From: Symbiodinium sp. CCMP2592
Lineage: Eukaryota > Sar > Dinophyceae > Suessiales > Symbiodiniaceae
Direction of reading: 5' to 3'
Assembly: GCA_905221615.1 (NCBI GenBank)
Contig: CAJNDT010001270.1
Coordinates: 1 to 64,000, forward strand
DNA: 64,000 nt
The translations under genes and the position numbers were made by a program. The notes below the pieces were generated by a model. The model had not been told where the DNA came from. It saw only the letters and a program-made list of their open reading frames with translations, and did not search any database. Shown here piece by piece: positions 10,799-21,405 of this stretch (positions within the stretch are counted from its first letter, which is position 1; each line of letters starts with the position of its first letter).

Positions 10799-11814
10799 AA
10801 CATGGTTTTTGTTTTTTTGTTTTAATGTTTTGCATAGGTTTCATCTTGGGAGCTGGCCAGAGATGTGGGAATTGACCTCAAACCAGGCAGGAAAGTCAGT
10901 AGAAAGCAGAAAGACAAGCCTCACCAGTACTAAAATATGTTACCGACAAGGATACCCGACAATGTGTATGGAAGCTGGGAATCCTGAAAATTGTTAAGTG
11001 TGGACATCATCTACGTTTGCGCGCATTTTGGGCATGATTTCTTTGGACCTCGTTTTCTTCCCTTATGTGGGGTGACGAGGCGGGCTTTCCTTCATCATGC
11101 ACAAGTTATGTGATCATGGCATCATGCTATCGGCAAGACCCCGAACAAGTGGATGAGGCAGGTTGTGCAGCTGCGACTTGCTGGTTGAGCGCTGCCAGCA
11201 CGGTGCTTTGGTTCAAAGTCTGGAGAGATTTACAAAGTCGCCAAGCAAGCGCCCCGCCAAGCGTCCCGCCGCTCCATCGACGGAGGACGGCGTTGCCGGG
11301 AAGCTTTGTCTTGTGCAGGAGCGAAGACCAAACGCTGCCAGAGAGGAAGATGAGGCGCTGTTTGAGATCGGCTCGTAGCTCGGACGTGCTCTACTCTGTT
11401 TCGTGATCCAGCCTGGCAGGACAGTTTGTGGGATCGTCGGCTGCGACTGGCACTAAACCTGCTCGAGATCTCGCAGGCCCGTTTGAAGATCGCGAGGTCT
11501 TGGCGGCCAGGAATGAGGTAGAGTGCAGGAGCTGTGGTTCAGTAGTGCAGGCATGGTCTTGTGGCCTCGGTCCAGGTGTGCAAGTCGATGAGTTGGCGGC
11601 TTGCGTGGCTCCCCTTTTGGAAGAGGCGGGCTTTCCTGTATCATTCCCGCATTTTTTCAACATGAGCATGCCAGCATGCTGTTGGCAGGTGCGGGCTATG
11701 CTCCGGCCTCCAACAATTGAACGAGGCCCGTTGTGCAGCTGTTGTTCGCGCGGGTTTGCATTGCAACTTGCTGGTGGAGCGTAGTGCTTGGTTCAAAGTC
11801 GGAGAGATTCCACG
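10799..11814 (+). other. Spacer, left part: decayed 5' copy of the Crinkler-like gene
   Basis: At about 11240-11380 lies a frame ending KRPAAPSTEDGV... EDEALFEIGS that closely parallels the exon at 11815-11987. Around 11160-11230 and 11750-11810 the non-coding DNA is also shared (TTGCTGGTKGAGCG, TTGGTTCAAAGTC). This is an older tandem copy of the gene's 5' end. Nothing else was recognised between 10799 and 11060. Confidence 0.55.
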
Positions 11815-13922
11815 ATGCCACCAGCCAAGCGCCCCGCCGCTGGGCCGCTGGAGGACGGCGTCAATGCGAGTTTCTTGGAAGTTTGGTTGGCGGAAGCCTT
11901 TTTTTGTGCAGGAGCCGCGGCCAAAAGTTGCTAAAGAGGCACGGCCGGATGTGCTGTGCAGGATTTGAGACGGGATCGTAGCTGAGACCTGCCTAACTGC
12001 ATTCCGCAATCCAGCCTGGCAGGAAAGTGCTTGGGAGCAACAGCTGCGACTGGCGCTGCAGGAGAAGGAGACGGCGCTGCAGGAGAAGAAGATAGCAGTG
12101 CGGATATTGCAGACGGCGACAGAGGCCAACGACAAGAAGAAGATCGAGGCGGCCAAGAAGGAGGTCGCGGCGGCCGAGGAGAAGGTCGCGGCGGCCGAGG
12201 AGAAGGTCGCGGCGGCCAAGAAGGAGGTCGCGGCGGGTCCAGCCCAGGCCAGGTCAGCTTGCACTTGAGGGGTCTCCAGGCTAGTTTTGGTGCATGAGGG
12301 TCGACTCAGGTCGCGGTAGCTTCTAGATTTGGTGTTGTGGACGTTCGCAGCTTGAGGAACTGCCGACTCCAAGTTCGACGAGGAAGCTCCCCCCCAAGCT
12401 TAAGCTTGAGAAGTTCAAGGCCGACAAGCTGCTCAAGGTCGAGGCGTTGAAGGACTTCGTGGCGCCAAACACAACCGCTGACACACCGCTCTTCCTGCGA
12501 AAGCATCTCCTCAACGTGCACAACAAGGCAGTGGAGGCTTTGCATTCGAAGAAGACTCGTTTGGTGTCGCTGGTCGGCTGCCCCGGCACCGGCAAGACGT
12601 GGTGCGGGTGGCTCGTGGCCTACACCCTGCAGAAGGCGAAGAAGAAGGCGAAGAAGACCCTGCACCTGACGATCCGGAACGCAGACGTGACGACCATCGC
12701 CAACTTCCAGGTGAAGAAGCAGTACGAGGAGGTGAGCTGGAACGGGCACATGCTAAAGCAGGTCCTGAGAGAGTCGAAGTGCGAGGTCTGCATCGTGGAC
12801 GTGAGCATGAACGAAGCCGTTGAAGCGGCTCGCATCTTCACCGGCATCCAGCAGCTGATCGAGCGGAACGAGAAAGAGTTCGCTGGCGTGAAGTTCATGG
12901 GGCTGCTGTCCGGCCACAGCCAGGAAAAGATCACAGGCAAGCAGTTGAGTCTGCAGATCATACAAAAGCTAGTGCTTTGGAGCTGGAGCGAAGAGGAGGT
13001 CGCCACTCTATGTACAAAGCTGAAAGATGCAGGTTCGGAGCCTCCATCTGACAAGGCCTACAAGGTGTGTGGAGGATCTGTGCGGTATCTCTTCCGACAC
13101 CAAGAAGAGGCGAAACGAACTAGAGACGCCGTGAAAGGGCTCTCCCAAGATGAGATGAAGAGGTTGCTTGCCCTGGATATGCCCTTAGACGACCAGCAGG
13201 GGAAGAACCGCAGCAGACTTGTCTCGTTCTTTCCCGGCAGTGGTGCTTCCAATGCAGTCGATGAGACATTCGCGGAGGGCGTCAGCGAGGCACGGCCGAT
13301 GCCCCGCTCCGACTTCGTCATCAAGTGTATTAAGGAGAACGAGAAGGCCGAGTTCGGGGAGGTGGCAAAGATGTACAGGAGACTCTCGGACATTAACCCA
13401 GGCGCCGCGGGCAGTGCCTTCGAGCTCTTGGTGCACCTGTTCTGGCGGGAGGCTGCCGCGAATAAGCAGAAGGTCAAGCTTTCACTTTTTAAGGGCAAGG
13501 AGGAGATCAAGGTGGAAGTGGATTTCGAACAGCTGAGCCGAGATCGCTCGAAGCCTAAAGATATCGAACATTATGACGAGGAGGCCGTCGAGGTCGGCAA
13601 TGACCTTCTGGGCTACTTCACGCCTGCCAGCCCGCACTATCCTGTGCTCGACAGCATTCTCAGGTTCAAGTCTGCCACCGACGAGACCGAGGTGCTGGCC
13701 ATCCAGATCAGCCTTGCGGAAAAGCACGGGCATGGCAATCTTGATCCAATGCCGAGGTTGCTACCGCCTGCTACGGCAGCTGCCAAGCCGCGGTTGGCCT
13801 TGTGGGACTTTCCTCTAAGAGGCAAGGAATGCACGTGGCAGCCCGCCGACAGTGAGCATTGGGTTCTGCTGCATGTTAGGTGTCAGGACTTTGACAGATG
13901 TATGAAGGAAGCTGGCTGTTGA
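11815..13922 (+). CDS. Crinkler/RHS-like P-loop protein with coiled-coil N-terminus, spliced
   Basis: The main exon is open from about 12351 to the stop at 13920-13922. Numbered from the internal ATG at 12447, residues 44-51 are the Walker A motif GCPGTGKT, and EVCIVDVS about 45 residues later is a possible Walker B. The C-terminal third ends with LDSILRF, then EVLAIQISLAEKH, a pattern seen in the nuclease-like tails of Crinkler/RHS proteins. Upstream, 12041-12262 encodes a Lys/Glu/Ala coiled coil with repeated AAAEEKV units, joined through a probable intron ending CGCAG at about 12350. An earlier exon at 11815-11987 (MPPAKRPAAGP) contains a probable frameshift. It sits in the centre of the giant inverted repeat. 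Such proteins act as secreted or nuclear effectors or as mobile-element-linked proteins; which applies here is unknown. Confidence 0.6.
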
Positions 13923-14412
13923 AAAGTCTCAGGGAGCAGCGCAGCGTTTGAGCAAGGGTCCTTTGTTTGCGGATTGCTTTCCTGCTGTGAATCCTGTAGG
14001 TCGTTTCACGGCGCCTTGGCCTCGCCCTGGCCTCGCCCCAAGCATCCATTGTTCCAGCAGTTGTTAGAGGCACCTCGTGAGGCCTGCTATGCCATGTTTG
14101 TTGGGAGAGGTCCTTGCCATGCGATTCGACCTTTAGAAGCCCAAAGATTGTGAGAAATGCGAGCTGCTGCACGTTAGCTGGCAGGTCTTTGACGAGCGGA
14201 TGGGGTGCAGTTAAAAAACTTTCCGGGAAAGCGTAGTGTTTGAGCAAGGGTCCTATGTTTGCGGTTTGCTTTCTTGCTCGCTTCAATCCTGTAGGTCGTT
14301 CCACGGCGCCCGGGCCTCGCCCCAAGCATCCGTTGGTCCAGCAGTTGTAGGTTGTTAGAGGCACTGCTATGCCATGTTTGTTTTAGGAGGTCCTTGCCAT
14401 GCGATTCGACTT
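13862..14412 (+). repeat. Tandem duplication of the gene's 3' end
   Basis: 13862-14150 and 14165-14412 are diverged direct copies. Both contain GAGCAAGGGTCCT, CCTGTAGGTCGTT, CACGGCGCC and a CCCCAAGCATCC stretch. The second copy still encodes a C-terminal tail like that of the P-loop protein (LLHV..QVFDERM, then a stop). There are therefore partial copies at both ends of the gene. Confidence 0.7.
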
Positions 14413-14761
14413 TAAGACATCGAGGATTTCCGGGGCGGTCGCAACGAGCGCCGTCCTCCATCTGGACGTCTCGAGCCTCTAGATTTGCACGCGTCTTGAT
14501 TGCAGGATAAGCGCCAGTCGTGGGCACCGCTTTGCTGATTGCTGGCTGCTGCGCTGCTACGGCCGCTGCTGCTGGCACACTGCTGTTGGTGCTGGGCTCG
14601 GCGCTGTTGCTGCTTGGGTGGTGCTGCCGGCTGCTGCTGCTGGGGCTGCCTGCTGCTGGGGCTGCCTGCTGCAGGGCTGCTTCTGCTAAGGGCTTGCATC
14701 AGGCTGTTGCGGCAAAAGCTGCGGCAGCGGTTTACGACAGGCTCCGTGGCGATTGGCCACG

Positions 14762-17700
14762 CCGGCGGTGGCGACGACGACCGACGACGACGATGGGCTG
14801 ACGGGCTGGAAAGAGGGGCAACGACAACGATCGACTCTGACGACGCGACGATGACGACGGCGGGCGAACAGGCCGGGAACAGGCCGCGGTGATAGCAGCG
14901 GCGACGACAGCGACGACGGCGGCGGGGGAAAATGGGGGCGCGGAGGGCAGAGCGAGGGCAGACCAACGACGGGAGGCCGTGGTGGGTGAGAAACCAGCAC
15001 GATGCAGCCAAAATAAGGATATAGACGAAGGGCGACGACGGCGAGGATGCGACGATGCGGCGACGACGCGGCGGGGCGTCGCGCGGCGCTCGAACGACGG
15101 CGACGGTGACGACGATGCTGGGACCGACGACGGCGGCAGACTGGCATCACGGCGGCGACGACGACGGCAACGCGGCGAGGATGGACTCGGACGCTCGCGC
15201 TCGGCTCGGACGAGGCGACGCGACGACGGCGATGTGGGGACAACGCTTCGAACGGCGGGGGCTGCCGCAGATGCCATGCATGCCGAGGTGTTGGTCGAGG
15301 GTCCTAGGCCTCGATTCCAGCGACGACGCTGCGGCGGGCTACGGGGCTGCCGCAAACGCCATCAAGGGGGAGGGGCCTTTCGGCCGCGATTCCAGGCAGC
15401 CCGCCAGCCGCTTGGCATTCACGGCATGCGTGGCAGCCACGATGCCGGGCAGAGCCGGCGCAGAAGGAGCGAGCAGGCGGAGCACGCGGGGCAGTGGGGC
15501 GAGCACGGCGACGGTGCGACGACGACGGAGCGACGACGACGGCGCGACGACGACGACGGCGACGCAGAGCCGAGTCATGCACCCAAAATGTTAGCCCTAT
15601 GTTCCCCCCGAGCCGCGACGGCGCGGGCGCGGGCAGCGGCGACGACGACGCAGGGGCGACGACGGTGAGGATAGGCGAGGATAGAGGTGAGGATAGAGTG
15701 GCGACGACGATGCGGCGACGACACGGCGCGACGAGCGGCGACCGGGGGGCGCGCGACGAGGACGACGGGCGACGGCGAGCGGGCGCTCGGCGGCGACGCT
15801 CGATTGCTCGACGGTCGGCTTCGGCTCGGACGACGACGACGCGATGACACGGCGACGCAGCGACACACGACGACGGCGGGCGAGCGGCCCGGGGCAGCCG
15901 CGAGAGCGGGCGACGGCAGGGGCGGGGTGCAACGAAGGGCGACAACGACTGCGGCGACATGACTGCGACGACGACGTGGCGGGCGGGGGGGCGTCGGGGT
16001 GGCGACGACCGCGGCCGGGACGTAGTGGAGACGACGACGACACGATCCAGCGGAGACAACGGCGCGGAAACGACGGCTCACTATAATGTTGGCGGGCGAC
16101 GCGGCGCGGGGCGGCGACGACGGCGACGACGACGCAGGCCGACCCGGCGACGACGCGGCGACGACGACGTGGCAGCGACGAGCAGGGGCGGCGACGCGGC
16201 GACGATGCGGCGACGAGGCGAAGGAACGATGAGGCGACGCGACGACGACCGCGAAGATGATGAACCGGCAACGACGACGGCGCGGGGACGATGGCGCGGA
16301 GACGACGGCGCGACAGCGGCGCAGAGACGACGGCGCAGAGACGACGGCGCGACGGCGCGGGGACGACGGCGCGACGACGTGGGGAGCGGAGACGACGATG
16401 TGGGGACGCAGATGACGGCGTGGCGGCAGGTGCATGGGCGAGGGCTAGGTGCTCCGAAGAGTGTGGCGACCACGATGTCGGCGAGACGACGGCAATGACG
16501 AGGCGGGGCACCGGAGCTATCCTCACTCCGATCCTCACAACCCGACTACCCGATCCTCACGTCGATCCTCACTCAGATCCTCACCCTGTTTTCCGAAGAA
16601 CCACCCCGAGGGGGAGGTGCGGCGGAGCTTCGAGAGTACGGAACCGCCAGACGCTGAGCCTAGAGCGAGACTCACCCAGAGCGCAGGGAGGTGGCGAACC
16701 GGCTGACGATGACGACGGCGATGCGGCTGGGACGACGAGGCGACGATGGGAACGGGACGCGGCGACGACGACGCGACGACGTTGCGACACCGTCCAAAAC
16801 AATGGGGTGAGGACGAGACGCGGCGACCACGGCGTGCCACGGCGAGCTCGGGCAGAGGATGGAGGTAGAGGCGCCGACGCGGCGACGATGATGCGACGAC
16901 GCGGCGACGACGAGGCACGACGACGACGACGAGGACGACGACGACGAGGCTCCAGGTCTCTCACAGGTGCCCTCGCTGCCGAGTGCCCAGAAACCCTCAC
17001 AGTCCTGCAGCCCCCAGCCTCGCCCTCGCTGCACCACGCCCTCACAGTCGCTGCAGGTCCAATCGATGAGGTGCATCACTGCCCAGTGAGGGAGTACGAC
17101 GCGGCGTCGGCGACGGCGACAGCGGCGGCCATATGGCGCAACGGCGACGATGCGGACGACGACGACGCGATGACGATGCGACGACGACGTGACAACGCGA
17201 CGACGACGCGGCGGCGACAACGCGACGCGGGCAGCAGGTGCAGGACCGGTGCCTTGCTGGTGCATGACCCAACTCGCGAGTGCGCGGGTGACGGGTGCAC
17301 AACAGGTGCACGACAAGGTGCCTGCCAAGGTGCACGACGACAAGGTGCGGGACAAGGCACGACACGGCGGCGCGCGGCGTGGGCGGCGCGGCGCGGCACA
17401 AACATGCACACGGTACGACACGACATTCCAGTCTGGAGCAAATGAGCGAGAGGAGACACGCGCGCAGAAGGGCACGGCGACGTGTGCGGAAGGGGAGCCC
17501 AGGTGCCACCCCACGCAGGTGCCATCCCCACCCGTGCAAAGGTGACGCGGCGACGACGACACGGCGGCGTGGGGACGCGGGATGTGACGACGAGGCGACG
17601 CGGAGGGGTGAGGCGAGGACGGGCGACGATGGCGCTGATGCGGCAGGTGCAGGCCGGCGACGACGCGATCGCGACGGGGCCGAGTGGTGGCGGCGACGAC

Positions 17701-18690
17701 GAGGCGGACGACCTCACGACGGCTCGGCGATGACGCGGCGGCGACGACGACGCACGACGACGGGACGGTGAACGGGGCACACCTGACCTGACGACGACCC
17801 ATTTACCGGTCGTGCTTCTGCAATGTTCTGCCCAAATTGGCCCGGCCTCCCACCCTCCTGTCTCCCCAAACCCTCCACGTCCTGCAGCCTTCAGGCGCCT
17901 TCAAAGTCACTGCAGACCAAGTCCCTCATCAGAGTCGCCCTTGCAAGCCCCAGCCTCTTCTCACAGTCGCTGCCACCCTCGCGGCCACCCTCGCCTGCCA
18001 CCCTCGCTGCAGCCCCCACATACCCTCACTGTCACTGCAGTTCAGGCCAGGCCCAGCCCTCACATGCCCTCACACTTGCTGCCAAATGTCCAGCTGCCCT
18101 CGCTGCCGCCTCGCTGCAGCACTCACACTGCACCCCTCACTTCCGCCAGCCAAAATGTGTGAGTATTGTGGGCACGACGTGGGCAGGGGCTTGTTGGGAC
18201 GACGGGACGACGGCGTGGGGGCGCGGGGACGACGACGTGGGGACGGCGATGCGACGACGACACAGCGGCGGCGACGAGTGCGCGAGTAGCAGGTGCATCA
18301 CAGCTGCATCACAGCTGCATCACAGTGCATCAAACAGGGCCGCGCCAGTGCGCGGGACGAGGTGCAAGACCGGTGACGTGGGGCCAACACGACGACGCGG
18401 CGGCTGGGTGTGTCCGGGTTTAGGTGCACGATACGGCGCGGCGCGACGGTCACCAGCCCCCCCAGCCCTCCCTCACGGGCCTCACCGCTCCCCGAGGACA
18501 ACGCTGCAAAGAGGGACGAGGCGACGACGACGCGACGACGCGACGCGACGGCGCGACGACGAGAGGACGACGCGACGACCAGACGAGGCGCTTGGGGATC
18601 ACAATCGCTGCAGCCCCCAGCTCCCTCACAGTCGCTGCAGGTCCAGGTGCCTTGGCAATCTCGCTGCTGAATCCCCTCGCTACGCTCCGA
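14762..18690. repeat. GAC-rich satellite region of right arm
   Basis: Mirror image of 6640-10550: GACGACGCGACG-type arrays with CTCACAGTCGCTGCAG minisatellite at about 16952-17062, 17852-18137 and 18597-18652. The CAG-rich block is mirrored at 14550-14692. No gene is supported, although the repeats leave long frames open. Confidence 0.75.
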
Positions 18691-18789
18691 GGGCGAGTCT
18701 GGCTCTGCGACGCCGACAACCCGCACTTCTCGGTGAAGCACCTCTACGTCGGGGCCTCGCGGGCCACGAGCGCGGAGCTGCTCTCCGTG
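18685..18789 (+). pseudogene. 3' end of viral SF1 helicase, right-arm copy, interrupted
   Basis: The helicase tail (RVWLCDADNPHF through HLYVGASRATS to ELLSV), identical to the left arm. The last codon and stop are displaced by the insertion at 18790. It lies about 2.7 kb upstream of the polymerase start at 21406, so the end of one viral copy precedes the start of another. Confidence 0.85.
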
Positions 18790-19685
18790 CCCAATAGACC
18801 CGGTTAGACAGATTTCTGCCGAACCGGTAACTTGTTAGACTTCGGCAGATTCCTGTCGAATCGTTAAAACAACAAGTTGCCGAATTCGGCAAACCGGTGT
18901 TGTCGAATCGACAAGTCGTTAACCGAAAGTAGTTGCCGAATACGGCAAAATCTGCCGAATACGACAAAACTGCGTCCGATCCCTCGACACGCGACCAGAG
19001 GAAGTTTCGAGGAAGTTTCGCCCAAACTTCGCCCGAAGTTTGGTGGAAGTTTGGGGCGGCTACAAAGGGTTTGAGAGGAAGTTTGGTGGAAGTTTGAAGG
19101 CCTGAACCGAGGAAGTTTGGTGGAAGTTTGCAGGCCTGAACCGAGGAAGTTTGGTGGAAGTTTCGTGTTGGCGATTTGGAGCACGAAAAACTAGGAAATC
19201 TTGCACACATGACAGAGATTCAAGGGCGAAGTTCTTTCTTGCTGGTATTTACAGGCTTTTCTGTTTTGGGTTCAGGGTTTAGGGTGTAGGGGTTTAGGGG
19301 TTTAGGGTTTAGGGTTGGGAGAGGAAGTTTGGTGGAAGTTTGGGGGCCTGGGAGAGGAAGTTTGGTGGAAGTTTTGGGGGCCTGGGAGAGGAAGTTTGGT
19401 GGAAGTTTAGCGGCCTGGGCGAGGAAGTTTGATTGAAGTTTGGCCGGGGCCGGGTTGCCGAATCCGGCAGATTCTGCCGGATTCGGCAAACCATGGTTTG
19501 CCGAATTCGGCAGGATGGGTCGAATTCGACGAATGGATTTGCCGAAGATTCGCTTCATTTTGGGCTGCCCAAACCTAAGGATTTTGCCGAAGGATCTGCC
19601 GAAACGTGTTGCCGAAAACGACCGATTCAGCTGAATCCTACGCTTTCGGGATTAGGCAACTTTCTGCCTAACCGGGTCTATTGGG
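18790..19685. mobile_element. 896-bp TIR element (MITE-like), right arm only
   Basis: The ends are inverted: CCCAATAGACCCGGTTAG at the left and its complement at 19668-19685, with partial similarity further in. A 2-bp TG is duplicated at 18788-18789 and 19686-19687. The left arm shows the empty site at about 6524. Inside are repeated AGGAAGTTTGGTGGAAGTTT units (about 19075-19160 and 19320-19440), TTTAGGG-like sequence at 19270-19315 and several short CCGAATTCGGCAAA-type palindromes. There is no coding potential, so it is non-autonomous. Confidence 0.9.
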
Positions 19686-19699
19686 TGTGCTGATTTGCG

Positions 19700-19977
19700 A
19701 CGCCATTTCGGCTCGCACCAAAATTGGGGCACCTTCTCGGCGTAGACGGTGCCAATGGGTGCCCCAGTTTCGGCGCGCGAAAAAATTGGGGCACCTTTTT
19801 GGGGCTCCTCTTCCGGATACAGGCGCGATCCACCGACGGCCATTTCGGCTCGCACCACAATTGGGGCACCTTCTCGGTACAGACGGTGCCAATGGGTGCC
19901 CCAATTTCGGCGCGCGAAAAAATTGGGGCACCTTTTTTGGGGCACCTCTTCCGGATACAGGCGCGATCCACCGACGA
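19700..19977. repeat. 138-bp tandem repeat, two units (right arm)
   Basis: Mirror of 6233-6510, directly downstream of the helicase tail once the inserted element is discounted. Confidence 0.8.
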
Positions 19978-19984
19978 GCGAGCT

Positions 19985-20100
19985 GCAAAAAAAAGGGCAG
20001 CGTTCCGTTCCCCGACAGCCCCCCGCGAGGGAGGCTGAGAGGGTATCCCGCCCAGGCACACAGGCCTGGCGGGGGTGGCGAGGCTTCGGAACCGCTCGCT
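19985..20100 (+). repeat. Post-helicase repeat shared with 37631-37745
   Basis: GAGCTGCAAAAAAAAGGGCAG followed by TTCCGTTCCCCGACAGCC and GCGAGGGAGGCTGAGAGGG occurs downstream of the helicase end here and again at 37631-37700. GGGGTGGCGAGGCTTCGGA follows in both places. The shared 3' flank supports two related viral copies in the same orientation. Confidence 0.8.
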
Positions 20101-20134
20101 CCAGCACGAGGTTCCCCTCATTCCCCGCTGCCCT

Positions 20135-21347
20135 AGCTCACACAGCGCCCAGGTGCCCCCTCACAGCAGCCCAAATCCCCACCTCCCTCACCTGCCTCAC
20201 TGCTTCCTGGAAGAGGATGGGTGAGGATAGCGGTGTAGGAGGACGATGCGACGAAGCAGCGACGACGGCGACGGCGACGACGACGGTGGGGATTTCGGTG
20301 AGGATAGAGGCGGGGACGGATGACACGCAGCGCGACCACCAGCGCTGGTGGTGAGGGTTGGGGGGTGGGAAGCTGCAGCCCCCCAGGCGCCGCTGCAGCC
20401 CCAGACTCGCTGCAGTGCCCCAAGCCCTCACAGTCGCTGCAGCCCCCAGCTTCGCTGCTGCGTGCCAGGTCCTCACAGTCGCTGAAGCCGCCTCACGGGT
20501 TTCAGGTAGAGGTGCTGGGGACCGGGGGGTGAGGTGGTGAGGGTTGCGGCGGTGAGGATTCCGGTGAGGATAGCGGTGAGGATAGAGGCGACTGCGCGAC
20601 GACCAGCACTGGTGGTGAGGGCCGAGGGTGAGGACAGAGGCGGGGACGGATGACACGACGCGGCGACGACACGACGCGACGACGACGCGACGACGACGAC
20701 GACGATGACGCGGCGACGACGAGGGGACGACGCGACGACGACGAAGACGACGACGACGCGGCGACGACGACGACGCGACGAGGACGACGACGCGGCAATG
20801 ACGACGACGCGACGAGGACGACGATGCGGCGACGACACGGCGGGACGACGAGGCGACGACACAGAATGTTGCCACCGAAATGTTGCCACTGAAATGATTC
20901 CACCGAAATGTCCACCGAGGCGGGGCGAGGCAGGGACGACGACAGCCTCGCTGCCGCTGCCCCAACCAGCCTCGCTGCAGTGCCCGGGCCCTCACAATCA
21001 CTGCAGCGTTCGGCCTCGCTGCAGCGAACCAGGTTCTGACAGTCGCCCTCCATCACGGGTTTCAGGTGGAGGTGCTGGACCCGACGACCAGCACTGCTGA
21101 TGAGGGCCGGCGAGGATGGCGGTGAGGATAGCGGTGAGGATAACGGATGACACGACTGCGCGACGACCAGCACTGCTGGTAGGATCCGATGAGGGCGGGG
21201 ACTGCATGACACGACAGCACGCCGACCAGCAGTGCACATGGTGGTGAGGGCCAGGGAGTGAGGATAGGGGCGGTGAGGAGGATTACGGTTAATGAGGACA
21301 GCGGTGATGACAGAGGCGGGGAAGGATGACACGACTGAGCCGCCCAA
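20135..21347. repeat. Satellite upstream of polymerase start (right arm)
   Basis: Mirror of 4865-6075: minisatellite TCACAGTCGCTGCAGCCCC and a GACGAC trinucleotide block at about 20650-20870 that differs in length from the left arm. No gene was seen. Confidence 0.75.
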
Positions 21348-21405
21348 GCCGCGTGCCCCTTCTAGCGCGTTGAGCGGGCGGCCGTCCCGCCGAGGCGGCT
21401 AATAA

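Noticed and set aside
4865-10825. Many long open frames rich in R, S, V, A and P (up to 384 codons)
   Set aside because: GTC/GAC-based satellite lacks stop codons in several frames on both strands; translations are simple repeats with no domain.
14412-18797. Mirror-image long open frames in the right arm
   Set aside because: Same satellite effect as in the left arm.
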